The notes beneath the pieces were generated by a model. It was given only the letters and a program-made list of their open reading frames with translations, ran no database searches and was not told the DNA's origin. This document shows positions 14,790-26,958 of a stretch of 64,000 nucleotides of DNA, piece by piece (within the stretch, counting starts at the first letter, position 1; each line of letters opens with the position of its first letter). Source of the stretch: Sandaracinaceae bacterium (lineage in GTDB: Bacteria > Myxococcota_A > Polyangia > Polyangiales > JADJQN01); assembly GCA_016712745.1 (NCBI GenBank), contig JADJQN010000001.1:1488001-1552000 (forward strand), written 5' to 3'. The translations under genes and the position numbers were made by a program.

Positions 14790-17509
14790 GTGAGACCGAT
14801 CTTCGCAAGACAGACGCGCACCCCGCTCCTTATCCTAGGCACGATGCTGACCATCGGCCAGATCGGATGCGTGGGAGAATTATCCGGTGGGCCTATCGAG
14901 GCAGTCGATGGAAGCGTGCCACTCGTGGATAGCGCACGGCTCGATGTGCCCGGAACCGACCTCGGCCCCCCCGTCATGATCGACGGCGGCGAGTGCATGG
15001 ACGCATCAGATTGTCCCGACCCGCCTGTCTGCATGCAGGCGGCAACGTGCGCGTCTGGCCGCTGCAATTACGCGCCCTCGACCGCCGGCACATCCTGCGG
15101 CACGTCAACGGGCTGCGCTGTCTTCTCGTGCAATGGCCTCGGCGTTTGCGACATGGCTTCCGCGCTTTGCAACGATCCGCCCGTCACCACGGTTCCTACG
15201 AGTTGTCCGGCAGGTACGACGTTCATGGCTCCCCTCGGCGGCGCGTGCGGCGGCGCGTGCAATCCATCGAGCGGTGCGTGCGAGTACGCGATGGTCGAAG
15301 TCGCCTGCCCGCCCAGCGGCGCGAACCACCTGCCAACCGCCTTTGCCTGGCAAGCGAAGCTCCGTGAATACCTCGCGTCGCTAACCGCCGCAGACTTTAC
15401 CGAGCCTGCGGCGACACAAATCCTGTATAGCTCAAGCGGACCTGAAGGAAGCGCCGACGCCCGTGATCAATTCGGTTGGTGGCTCGCCGCACGGGCACTT
15501 TCGGGCGCGAGCGCGACTTTCCCCTACACGGGCTTGCCGGACACGTTCGAAATCATGCCGGCCGAGTTCACGCTCGCACAAATCGAGCAATCCCCTCCCC
15601 GCGTGAAGGTTGGCTGGAAAGGCGGGGTACCGACAGATTACGCCGCGTGGCTTTCGCACTGGTCCTTCCCCGGCAACGGCTTCAACGGATCGAAAGCCGA
15701 GTTCCTTCGCGCCTTCGCATTCTCGTCGGGCGACCTGATGCTGACTGCGAAGCGCTACATCAGCGACAGCAGGCGCGATATCTGGATCTGGCCTGCGCTG
15801 CCCTATCATGGCTACGTCGGACTGGTCGCGCATCAGGGACATTTCCTCGAAAGCTCAATCCTTGAGCAATGTGCCATGGCTGTCTACGACGTCGGCACGC
15901 GCGCGCTTCTAGAAAAAGCCGGCGCATTCGCTCCTTCTTGGGGCTCCGATCCGAATGGCGACATGGTGGCGATGGGTATCCGCGGACTCGCGTACATGGG
16001 CCAATCTCTGGGCGATGCGGAGGCGATCGAGATCGCCCATCTCGCGGCGGCAGATCTTATTGAAGACAACGCGAGTCCCGCAGGCGGCTATTGGAATCAC
16101 TTCAACTGCGACGGCTGTTACGACGCGCAGTACGAGGGCACCACTCTCATCGCAATCCGCGAAGCGGCGATTGCGTCGGGATGGCCTGAGGTGCGAGCCA
16201 ACGTCGAGCGGCTGCTTCATACGATCGCGTACACGTCACTGCCAGAGCCCGGTGGCCAACTCTACGGGCCGAGTCACTTCTCACCTGCGACAGCCGACCC
16301 GTCGTCGTATTCGTTCTCGTATCCGCGCGAACAACTCCCCAACTTCGAATTTGGGGACGACGGCCTCTACGCGCTTTTTACCAGCGTCCAGGGCACGGCT
16401 ACGACCTGGCCAACGCAGGCCGAGATGCGCACCGACCTCGCAAACTGGTTCGATGGGATTACTGCTTCTGCAACCATGAGCTTTGACGCCGCCAACCAAG
16501 GCTGGGATGCCACCGACCACTACAGCTACGGCATGTCGAACTTCGTGCAATACCGCGCGGAGTGGTACGACCGGCTTGCCGAGCTCATTGCAGCACCGAC
16601 AGACCCGCGTCGCCTCCCGCCCTTCGCGCGCAGTGGTAATTTCATCGAGCAAATTGGCGAAGATTTCGTGAGTGCGAAAATCGGAAACGCGGGGCTCATT
16701 ATTCACACCGGGAACGTAAGCGGTGACGCTGAGCCGCACGGATTCGGTGGCGGCGAGCTCTCAGCGTTTTGGACGGCGGAGGGTGGCTCGGCGATTCTAG
16801 GCTGGTCGCGTGGCGGTCAGAACCCAAAGCCCAATAGCTGGTCGGGCAGCAACGGCTGGGACGGCTTTCGCAATCACCTCGCGCACGCGGTCGTGGGCGT
16901 CAAAGACGGTCAGCCGTTTAGCTCGGCGCGCTTGCCGTCCGTGACTCACACCAACACGGTCAGTTCCGGCACGGCGATGGTGAGCGTCTCCGGGAATCTC
17001 AACTCGAATCAATCGGACCCGGGTAACGTCCTCACCGCAGCGCTGAGCTACGCACGAACGTTCGAGGTTGGTATGGCTGCGGCGAGTGATGGCGTGCGGA
17101 TCACGACGACGCTCGGCGCACTTCCGAGTGGCGTCACTGAGCTTTACGAAGTACTTCCGATCTTTGATCACGGCTATAGCCAGCGGCCTGCCGGGGAGAG
17201 CTCTGAGCATTGCCCGCCGACAACTCGAGCGTGGCGTTGGCGCTGATGACGGTGATGCTGATGCAGAGCGGCACATCGGTGACGCCGACAATCAATGTTG
17301 CTGTGAACAACGTGACATCGATCGTCATCACGCGTTTTGGGCACACCGTTGTCATCACTCTGGACTCGCCTCGAACGGTGACGCTTTCGCCCAAGAGCTG
17401 CACGACGTACCAGAACTTTCAACCGGTGGGTCAAACCTTACTCATCGCAATGGATCACACAGCGGGAGCGTCGCCGTCGATTTCCTACACGGTGCGGCCC
17501 GGCACTTAA
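14790..17509 (+). pseudogene. Large secreted Cys-rich protein, possible polysaccharide-lyase-like fold, frameshifted near 17.2 kb
   Basis: Starts at GTG 14790 with a signal and candidate lipidation Cys near residue 27. An Asp-rich linker follows, then a Cys-rich module (about residues 67-175) of the kind seen in myxobacterial surface proteins, then a long helical region (ALPYHGYVGLVAHQGHF, GGYWNHFNCDGCYDAQYEG) and a beta-rich C-terminus. This layout resembles alpha-toroid plus beta-sandwich polysaccharide lyases, but I recognise no catalytic motif. The frame ends at 17246 after an improbable tail (PPTTRAWRWR). A second frame from 17210 to 17509 continues beta-sandwich-like sequence (VTSIVITRFGHTVVITLDSP). 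A one-base deletion between about 17207 and 17246 would explain this. Confidence 0.55.
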
Positions 17510-17539
17510 TGTTAGTGTGCGAGCCCTTCTGGAGGAACC

Positions 17540-17791
17540 ATGAACAGCACACTCAAGACCCGACTCATTACGTTGGCAACTATTGCTCTCGGCGCGTCCG
17601 CAACAGCGTGCGGCGGTTCCGCTGAAGCGCCTGCAGCCACGCCCGCCACGTCCACGACAACGAGTGGCGCAGAGTCATCGTGCGGCGGCGCAAACACCTG
17701 CGGCGCGGCAAACCCCGACGCGACACAAACGCCCAGTCAGACGCCTAACACCGGCGCGCCGTCAGACGCCGCAGCTGTTCCCGCTCAGTGA
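17540..17791 (+). CDS. Small lipoprotein paralogous to the RiPP-type precursor at 12140
   Basis: 83 residues, strong GGAGGA ribosome binding site. It shares its N-terminus with the protein at 12140: an MN-x-x-LKT start, a signal of the same length, Cys24 at the same position, then GGSAEAPAA (GGSSAEAPAA in the other). The tail has ESSCGG and NTCG (Cys48, Cys54) and then a Thr/Pro/Ala-rich end. ESSCGG fits the ExSCxG motif of the first protein. No DUF692 gene is adjacent, so if modified it would need the enzyme at 12472 in trans. It lies 18 bases before the adenine methylase gene. An ordinary small lipoprotein is the alternative. Confidence 0.7.
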   Translation: MNSTLKTRLITLATIALGASATACGGSAEAPAATPATSTTTSGAESSCGGANTCGAANPDATQTPSQTPNTGAPSDAAAVPAQ

Positions 17792-17809
17792 CGTGAACGC
17801 AGTCCGGAC

Positions 17810-18868
17810 GTGATCAAATACCTCGGCTCAAAGCGTGTGCTCATCCCGCAGATCGTCGCGCTCGTCGACGCGCTTCCGCGCATCAAAACTTGCTTCGACG
17901 TGTTTAGCGGCACCTCCCGTGTGGGGCACGCGCTCAAGGGCCGAGGTTATTCCGTCACCGCGAACGACCACAACACGTACGCGCACACGCTTGCGCTCTG
18001 CTACGTCGCAGCTGATCGCGCAAAGGTTTTGAAGGACGCAACCAAGCTGATCGAGGAGCTTCGGCGGGTGAAGCCGAAAGCTGGTTGGTTCACTGCTACG
18101 TACTGCGAAGGAGCGCGCTACTTTCAGCCGAAGAACGGCGAACGCATCGATGCGATGCGCGAGCACATTGAAAAGCTTTCGCTCTCGCCCGAGTTGCGCG
18201 CGGTTCTCCTGGTTTCCTTGATGGAAGCGGCCGACCGCGTTGATTCGACCGTGGGAGTGCAGATGGCCTACTTGAAAAGCTGGGCCGCTCGTTCGAGCAA
18301 CGATCTAGAGCTTCGCGTCCCCGATCTCGTCAACGGCCAAGGCCGCGCGCTCTGCATGGACGCGAAAGACGCGGCAGTCGAAGTGGGGTCCGTTGATTTG
18401 GCGTATCTCGACCCGCCCTACAATCAACACAGCTATCGAGGCAACTACCACGTGTGGGAATCACTCGTGCAGTGGGACAAGCCCGAGGTCTACGGCATCG
18501 CACAAAAGCGAACCGACGTGCGCGAGCACAAGAGCGAGTTCAATTCGAAGAAGAAGATTCATGCTGCGCTCGGCGAGGTGCTCGATGCACTCAATGCACG
18601 CTTCCTCATCGTCTCGTTTAGCAACGAGGGCTACATCGCGCCCGAGGACATGGTGACGCTGCTCGAAGCGCGCGGCCGTGTTCATTCGGTCGCGTTGGAT
18701 TTCAAGCGCTACGTCGGCGCGCGCATCGGCATCTACAATCCAAGCGGCGAGAAAGTCGGCGCGGTCGGCCGCCTGAAGAATCAGGAACATCTATTCTTGC
18801 TGGATCGCGACTCCGCCTTGGCCAAAGGCAAACTGCTGCTCGAAACTGCGATGGTCAAAGCTCTCTAG
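17810..18868 (+). CDS. D12-class DNA adenine N6-methyltransferase, orphan
   Basis: 352 residues from GTG 17810. The AdoMet-binding motif is DVFSGTSRVGHALKGRG (residues about 30-46) and the catalytic motif is LDPPYNQHSY (about 199-208), the order of Dam-type alpha-class (D12) enzymes. The family opening MIKYLGSKR is intact. There is no restriction endonuclease or specificity subunit nearby, so this is probably a solitary methylase that marks a short site for regulation, repair or replication control. The target sequence cannot be read from the gene. It may be co-transcribed with the small lipoprotein 18 bases upstream. Confidence 0.88.
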   Translation: MIKYLGSKRVLIPQIVALVDALPRIKTCFDVFSGTSRVGHALKGRGYSVTANDHNTYAHTLALCYVAADRAKVLKDATKLIEELRRVKPKAGWFTATYCEGARYFQPKNGERIDAMREHIEKLSLSPELRAVLLVSLMEAADRVDSTVGVQMAYLKSWAARSSNDLELRVPDLVNGQGRALCMDAKDAAVEVGSVDLAYLDPPYNQHSYRGNYHVWESLVQWDKPEVYGIAQKRTDVREHKSEFNSKKKIHAALGEVLDALNARFLIVSFSNEGYIAPEDMVTLLEARGRVHSVALDFKRYVGARIGIYNPSGEKVGAVGRLKNQEHLFLLDRDSALAKGKLLLETAMVKAL

Positions 18869-19087
18869 CGCTCGCTGGGAGTTAGCGCGCAGAGGCTCGA
18901 GCGCCGGCGGGCGGTCGGCTGGCGCGCACAATCGAGAGAAACCGCAGCAAAATCGGAATTGCCGGCCGCGCAGGAGTGCCCTAGAAATCAAACGCAACCC
19001 TTTTGTCGCTGCCCCCGGGGCGCTACACTCTGCTCCCCGCCTGACGCGAATGACTGCGCCAGTTCGCTCAATGAGGACTCCGAAGCA
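18869..19087 (+). promoter_or_regulatory. Leader and probable promoter of pckG
   Basis: 219 bases without a gene. Near 19000-19030 a CTTTTG and a TACACT lie about 18 bases apart and could act as a sigma70-type promoter about 60 bases ahead of the ATG. GAGGA near 19074 is a rather distant ribosome binding site. No other structure is seen. Confidence 0.35.
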
Positions 19088-20875
19088 ATGACTGCACTTC
19101 GTCCGAACACAACGCCGCCCCCCCCGTCCGCTCCCAACAAGCACGCCGAACAGTGGGTCGCGCAAATCGCGAAGATGACTCAGCCCGACAGCATCGTTTG
19201 GTGCGACGGCTCGCGCGAAGAGAAGAAGCGTTTGACGGAGCTGGCCGTGTCCACGGGCGTGCTTCACCCCCTCAATCCGGAGAAGCGCCCCGGTTGCTAC
19301 CTCAGTCGTTCGAACCCCAATGACGTCGCCCGTGTCGAGCATCTCACCTTCATCTGCACACCGACGAAGGAAGAAGCTGGCCCCACCAACAACTGGATGG
19401 CGCCCAAGGAAGCGTACGACAAGCTCGCAAAGCTGTTCGAAGGTTCGATGAAGGGCAAGACGATGTACGTCGTTCCGTACATCATGGGTCCGATCGGTTC
19501 GCCCTTCTCAAAAGTTGGCGTTGAGATCACCGACAGCGTTTACGTTGTTCTCAACATGCGCATCATGACGCGCATGGGCCAGGTGGCGTGGGACATGCTT
19601 GGCGAGAGCAACGACTTCAATCGCGGGCTGCACTCGACGTTGGATCTCGATCCGAACAAGCGCTTCATCTGCCACTTCCCCGAGGACAATACGATTTGGT
19701 CCTGCGGTTCGGGCTACGGCGGCAACGTACTGCTTGGTAAGAAGTGCCTTGCTTTGCGCATCGGCAGCTACCTTGGAAAAAAAGAGGGTTGGCTTGCCGA
19801 GCATATGCTCATCCTCGGCATCGAGAGTCCCGACGGACAGATCTCGTACGTCGCGGCGGCGTTTCCGAGCGCATGCGGTAAGACCAACTTCGCGATGATG
19901 ATTCCACCGCGCCGCTTTGAAGGTTGGCGCATCTGGACTGTTGGCGACGACATCGCATGGATGCGCGTCGGCAGCGACGGCCGTCTGTGGGCGGTGAATC
20001 CTGAGAACGGTTACTTTGGCGTCGCTCCCGGAACGAACCACAAGTCCAACCCCAACGCGATGAAGACGATGGAGAAGGATTCGCTCTTCACGAACGTCGC
20101 ACTCACCAAAGACAACGACGTGTGGTGGGAAGAGATGGACGGCGAAGTTCCCGAGGAGCTCACCGACTGGCAAGGTCGTCCGTGGAAGAAGGGCTCGACC
20201 GAGAAGGCCGCTCACCCGAACAGCCGCTTCACTGCACCAGCGACCAACAACCCGTCCATCAGCCGCGAGTCCGACAACCCGAACGGCGTGCCGATTTCGG
20301 CGATCATCTTTGGCGGTCGGCGCGCGACCACGATCCCGCTCGTGCTACAGAGCTTCAACTGGGCGCACGGCGTCTACCTCGGCGCGATGCTGGGCTCCGA
20401 GACCACCGCAGCAGCGACCGGCAAGGTTGGCGTGCTTCGCCGCGATCCTATGGCGATGCTTCCCTTCTGTGGCTACAACATGGGCGACTACTTTGCGCAC
20501 TGGCTCTCGATGCGCCACAAGATCACCTACCCGCCCAAGATCTTTTTGGTCAACTGGTTCCGCAAAGATGAAGACGGCAAGTTCTTGTGGCCAGGCTACG
20601 GCGAGAACATGCGCGTGTTGAAATGGATCGTCGACCGCGCCTTCGTGCGCATCGGCGGACGCGAAACCGCGGTGGGTTGGGTGCCGCGCGAAGGCGACAT
20701 CGATCTCAGCGGCCTCGACATCACAGCCGAGACCTTCAAGAAGGCCACCGACATCAACGTCGATGAATGGAAGACTGAGCTCGACAACCAACAAGAGTTC
20801 TTCGACCTCATCGGCCCCACCATGCCCGAACCCCTCCGCCTCCAACGCGACCTCCTCCGCGCCATGCTCAAATAA
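19088..20875 (+). CDS. pckG: Phosphoenolpyruvate carboxykinase (GTP)
   Basis: GTP-dependent enzyme that converts oxaloacetate to phosphoenolpyruvate, the entry into gluconeogenesis. The ATG at 19088 gives 595 residues, the normal length; a longer frame runs upstream but its sequence is not family-like. Motifs: YVVPYIMGPIGSPFSKVGVE, the phosphate loop AFPSACGKTNFAMM, RESDNPNGVPISAIIFGG and GGRRATTIPLV. It ends at a strong hairpin (20876-20896) that is also a REP-type unit. It fits growth on acids and acyl-CoA with the pathway at 1-7 kb and the succinate dehydrogenase at 28 kb. Confidence 0.95.
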   Translation: MTALRPNTTPPPPSAPNKHAEQWVAQIAKMTQPDSIVWCDGSREEKKRLTELAVSTGVLHPLNPEKRPGCYLSRSNPNDVARVEHLTFICTPTKEEAGPTNNWMAPKEAYDKLAKLFEGSMKGKTMYVVPYIMGPIGSPFSKVGVEITDSVYVVLNMRIMTRMGQVAWDMLGESNDFNRGLHSTLDLDPNKRFICHFPEDNTIWSCGSGYGGNVLLGKKCLALRIGSYLGKKEGWLAEHMLILGIESPDGQISYVAAAFPSACGKTNFAMMIPPRRFEGWRIWTVGDDIAWMRVGSDGRLWAVNPENGYFGVAPGTNHKSNPNAMKTMEKDSLFTNVALTKDNDVWWEEMDGEVPEELTDWQGRPWKKGSTEKAAHPNSRFTAPATNNPSISRESDNPNGVPISAIIFGGRRATTIPLVLQSFNWAHGVYLGAMLGSETTAAATGKVGVLRRDPMAMLPFCGYNMGDYFAHWLSMRHKITYPPKIFLVNWFRKDEDGKFLWPGYGENMRVLKWIVDRAFVRIGGRETAVGWVPREGDIDLSGLDITAETFKKATDINVDEWKTELDNQQEFFDLIGPTMPEPLRLQRDLLRAMLK

Positions 20876-20896
20876 CGGGGGGACACGCTCCCCCCG
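20876..20896. repeat. REP-type hairpin after pckG
   Basis: CGGGGGG, loop ACACGCT, CCCCCCG: a 7-bp perfect stem directly after the pckG stop. The 16-base core GGGGACACGCTCCCCC (20879-20894) recurs inverted at 21754-21769 on the other side of the transposase gene, as REP units flank their REP-associated transposase. It may also end pckG transcription, although no T-run follows. Confidence 0.7.
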
Positions 20897-21769
20897 AAAT
20901 TGGCGCGCATTAACGGCCGGTTACAAATCGAGTTTGGCCGCGCAAACTTGATACGTTCTCGCGGGGCGCGCCGGCCACGCGCGAACCGTTTGGGCGGCGC
21001 ACGATTCGCGGATCGTCGTCGACGATGACCGCGCGTTGCAATGCGTCCGCCTCGAACTCGGCGCGGTCGCGTGCGAGGCAGTAGTCCACGAAGGCTGCGT
21101 ACTCGCGCGCACGGGCTGCCGATTCGCTTCCCAAGCGCGCGTACCAGAAATTAGGCGACCAGGTTACCGCGGTCATATCACTCAACGCCCCTGTACTCGG
21201 CTCAGCATGGATGCGATGCGTCGACCAGCGATACGCTCGCGGGTCCTGCACGACGCCCGCCCGCACCGGATTCAACTCGACATACGCCATCACGATCGCA
21301 AGGTGCGCTTCGCTCTTGATCGGCAGGGCTATGAACCGCGACTCGAACAACTTGCCGGTGCCTCCCCACTTCTGATTGCGGTATTGCGCGTATCGCTGCG
21401 CCACACCTTTGATGAATCCTGAGAATTGCGCCACGTCTCGCGGAGTCGCCAACAAATGCACGTGGTTCGCCATCAGGCAGCCCGCGTTGAGCTCGATGTT
21501 GAAGCGCGCCTGCATGTGCGCAAGCTGCTGGATGAAGAACTTGTAGTCGTTTGCGAACGAAAAGAGTCGCCGGCGGTTGTTGCCGCGCAGGATGATGTGG
21601 TGCGGAGCGGAGGGGACGGTTGATTGAGCGCGCGTGGGTCGAGACATGCGCGGTTATCGTGCGTACGCGTCGCTAGGTGCGGCGACTAGGAACGTATCAA
21701 GTTTGCGCGGCCAGAGTTGCTCTGCAAGTGGTTGAAATTCAAGCGATCGCGGAGGGGGAGCGTGTCCCC
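20879..21769. mobile_element. RAYT unit: transposase gene within nested inverted repeats
   Basis: An outer 16-bp inverted pair (20879-20894 and 21754-21769) and an inner perfect 24-bp inverted pair (20935-20958 and 21690-21713) enclose a REP-associated tyrosine transposase gene. The inner left repeat lies inside the 3' end of that gene. The outer right repeat lies inside the 3' end of the MFS gene and encodes its GTRSP residues. The unit therefore fits exactly between pckG and the MFS gene and has supplied part of the latter. Confidence 0.65.
20910..21647 (-). CDS. REP-associated tyrosine transposase (Y1, IS200-like)
   Basis: 245 residues. The Y1/HUH core is visible: HHIILRGNNRRRLF, the metal-binding HUH in MANHVHLLATP (about residue 60), and the segment KGVAQRYAQYRNQKWGGTG-KLFESR typical of RAYTs, followed by YVELNPVRAGVV. 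Such proteins cut single-stranded DNA at REP hairpins and are usually single-copy domesticated transposases. Inverted repeats on both sides (see the unit at 20879-21769) support this. The catalytic Tyr is probably in the VELNPVRAG-proximal helix (AYVELNPV) but I cannot be sure. The gene appears intact. Confidence 0.9.
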   Translation of the reverse strand: MSRPTRAQSTVPSAPHHIILRGNNRRRLFSFANDYKFFIQQLAHMQARFNIELNAGCLMANHVHLLATPRDVAQFSGFIKGVAQRYAQYRNQKWGGTGKLFESRFIALPIKSEAHLAIVMAYVELNPVRAGVVQDPRAYRWSTHRIHAEPSTGALSDMTAVTWSPNFWYARLGSESAARAREYAAFVDYCLARDRAEFEADALQRAVIVDDDPRIVRRPNGSRVAGAPRENVSSLRGQTRFVTGR

Positions 21770-23049
21770 AGAAGGACGCGTTTTTCTACGACGTAGAGTA
21801 AGGGGGGGACGCTGAGGCAGAGGCCGATGGAGATGAATGCGACGGTGTATATGCCGATGAGGGAGTGGTTGGGGCCCTCGGAAAGTATGCGCGAGGATAG
21901 GAACGCGCCGAACGCGGATGAGGCGTGTTGCACCGAGCTTTGCAAGCTCATGAAGCGAGCGCGCTCGCGTGGGCCGGGTACCCGTGTCGTGAGCGTGTTG
22001 TAGGAGACGTTTCGAAACGCGGACGAGAACATGAAGCCGACAAAGACTAGCAGGACTCCCGAGTGGCCGGTTAGTTCGCCCACGGCGGTCGGCCGGAACA
22101 CTCCGATTAACGCGACGAGCGGATGCGTTAGTGCGTCGAACGCTGCTGCGACGAGCTCGTAGTTGATGAAGCCGACATAAATCACCGTGCTCATAAAAAA
22201 CGTGCCGAATGCGCCAATGCGAAATGCGCCAAAACGATCGACGAGCATGCCCACCCCGCGCATCGTAAAGAGGCTGATCACGCCACCGGCGAAGTAGAGC
22301 AGGTCGATGTAGTTGCGCGGGTAGCCAAGGTTTCCTTGCACGTACGCCGCGATATTGGGCACCAGAATGAACATGCCCATCATGGCCAATGCGGTCATGA
22401 GATAGGAAATGAGTACGGTGCGATTCTCGAGCAACTGTACGAAGTCGGCGACGCGCACGCGCGGTGCTCCCGCGACAATGTGTCCGCGCATCGACGGCAA
22501 TAGCGCGATAGCCATGATGGCTATCACGAGGCCTGCCGCAGCAACGGCGAAGAAGGGCGTGCGCCAGCCGGCGATCAGCGCGAGTCGCAATCCGATTGGT
22601 ACGCCAAGCACAGAGGAAAACGAAAAGGCCATCATCACAGTGCCGAGCGCTTTGCCGCGACGCTCCGGCGGAATGACGTCGCTGATGATCGCGAGCGAAA
22701 TGCTCGTCGCCGGACCGCCGAACGCTCCCGCGAGGACACGCGCGGCGAGAAGCGTTTCAAAGTCGGTCGCGAAACCTCCAAGTGCGGTGCTCACGACTAG
22801 GCCAGCGAGCGCGACCGCGAGCGCGCGGCGACGATCGAAGCGGTCGAGAAAGAATGCGCCGATGAGCCCGGATAGCGCCGCCGATAGCGTGTAGGCGCCG
22901 CCGATATAACCCAGGTGCGAAGTCGGAATCCCAAGCGAGCGCGAGAAGTCAGGCCCCAGCGGCATGACCATCATGAAGTCCAAGATGTTGATGAACTGAA
23001 CCGCGGCGACCAGCAGCACGGTATTTCGTTCAACGCGGGAGTCGACCAT
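21739..23049 (-). CDS. MFS drug/metabolite exporter
   Basis: 436 residues with about 12 hydrophobic segments. The loop between segments 2 and 3 reads DRFDRRRAL, the MFS motif A type, and segment 4 holds GAFGGPATSISLAIISDVIPPERRGKALG, typical of the DHA1/arabinose-efflux class. Segment 1 (FINILDFMMVMPLGPD) is also typical of that class. Substrate unknown. The last residues (LLGTRSPSAIA) are encoded by a REP copy of the neighbouring RAYT unit, so the C-terminus is probably altered without loss of the membrane part. It is transcribed alone on the minus strand, convergent with pckG. Confidence 0.87.
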   Translation of the reverse strand: MVDSRVERNTVLLVAAVQFINILDFMMVMPLGPDFSRSLGIPTSHLGYIGGAYTLSAALSGLIGAFFLDRFDRRRALAVALAGLVVSTALGGFATDFETLLAARVLAGAFGGPATSISLAIISDVIPPERRGKALGTVMMAFSFSSVLGVPIGLRLALIAGWRTPFFAVAAAGLVIAIMAIALLPSMRGHIVAGAPRVRVADFVQLLENRTVLISYLMTALAMMGMFILVPNIAAYVQGNLGYPRNYIDLLYFAGGVISLFTMRGVGMLVDRFGAFRIGAFGTFFMSTVIYVGFINYELVAAAFDALTHPLVALIGVFRPTAVGELTGHSGVLLVFVGFMFSSAFRNVSYNTLTTRVPGPRERARFMSLQSSVQHASSAFGAFLSSRILSEGPNHSLIGIYTVAFISIGLCLSVPPLLYVVEKRVLLGTRSPSAIA

Positions 23050-23280
23050 GGCGCGTACCTGTTCCTCGATCCCCCCGAACCACAGCCCGCCTTATACGCA
23101 GATCGGTCGAAAAGTTCATGAATAGGCAATAAACGGCCCTACCCCGCCCTCTGTCACACCGATCCGATTAGGGCCTGGTCTCTATAAGGAAGCGTTGTCA
23201 TGGCCGTGTCACGGCGGGCATCGCACGTGGAATCGCTTGGGCGACCCAACCGTTCGCCTCCCCGGAAGGTCAAAAACCGA
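23050..23280. promoter_or_regulatory. Divergent region between MFS exporter and DUF2339 gene
   Basis: 231 bases hold the promoters of both divergent genes. No palindromic operator stands out. An upstream in-frame ATG at 23200 could lengthen the DUF2339 protein by 27 residues, but these are basic and not family-like, so I start it at 23281. Confidence 0.4.
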
Positions 23281-26370
<3,090 letters not shown>

Positions 26371-26404
26371 GCGAAACGGGGCTACGAATGCAGTCAAGCA
26401 CGAC

Positions 26405-26815
26405 TTAGAACTGCGGCGGTCCACCCTGAAATGGCTGTTGGTACTGCGCGCTCGATCCCCACAAGTATTGCGCCGAACCGAAGCCGAGAATGGGGTAGAA
26501 AACTGGTCCGAGGAGTGCGAGTCCGACACCAAACGCTTGCGATTGGCCGAACGCCTTTGCGATCTCCTGCGTGACCAGAATGATGATCACGAAGTTTACG
26601 AGCGGGATGAGCATGAGCAAAAACCACCACTCGGGCTTACGGGCGATCTGAAGCAACACGATGATGTTGTAGATGGGAACGATGGCGGCCCAGCCGGGAC
26701 GTCCCGCCTTGACGAAGACCTTCCACATCCCCGCGATGACGACCGCCAGAATGCCCATGTACACCACGAAAGAACACAATGCCCCGACTAGTCCGATGCC
26801 GCCGTTGTCGTCCAT
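26405..26815 (-). CDS. Small DUF5684-like membrane protein
   Basis: 136 residues from the ATG at 26815, which follows GGAGGGG; longer frames upstream lack family-like sequence. Three or four hydrophobic segments are visible, with the characteristic KAGRPGWAAIVPIYNIIVLLQ and WWFLLMLIPLVNFVIIILV, then a Gly/Gln-rich tail (QQPFQGGPPQF). This segment pattern is that of DUF5684, short inner-membrane proteins with no known role that also occur attached to signal peptidases. It has its own terminator. Confidence 0.75.
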   Translation of the reverse strand: MDDNGGIGLVGALCSFVVYMGILAVVIAGMWKVFVKAGRPGWAAIVPIYNIIVLLQIARKPEWWFLLMLIPLVNFVIIILVTQEIAKAFGQSQAFGVGLALLGPVFYPILGFGSAQYLWGSSAQYQQPFQGGPPQF

Positions 26816-26958
26816 AACCCCTCCCCTGCCGCAATCTAAACTGCGCGTCTCGACTCGCATGATTGCGCCCCGAGGAACCTCACTGCGAAAAGCGCGGCTA
26901 TGATATTCTACGAATCGCGGCGTTGCCTCACTTTTTCGCACTGCCCGAGCGTGAGCAC

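Noticed and set aside
17510..17697. Minus-strand small frame opposite the second precursor
   Set aside because: The plus-strand protein has a strong ribosome site, a signal peptide and a paralogue; the opposite frame has none.
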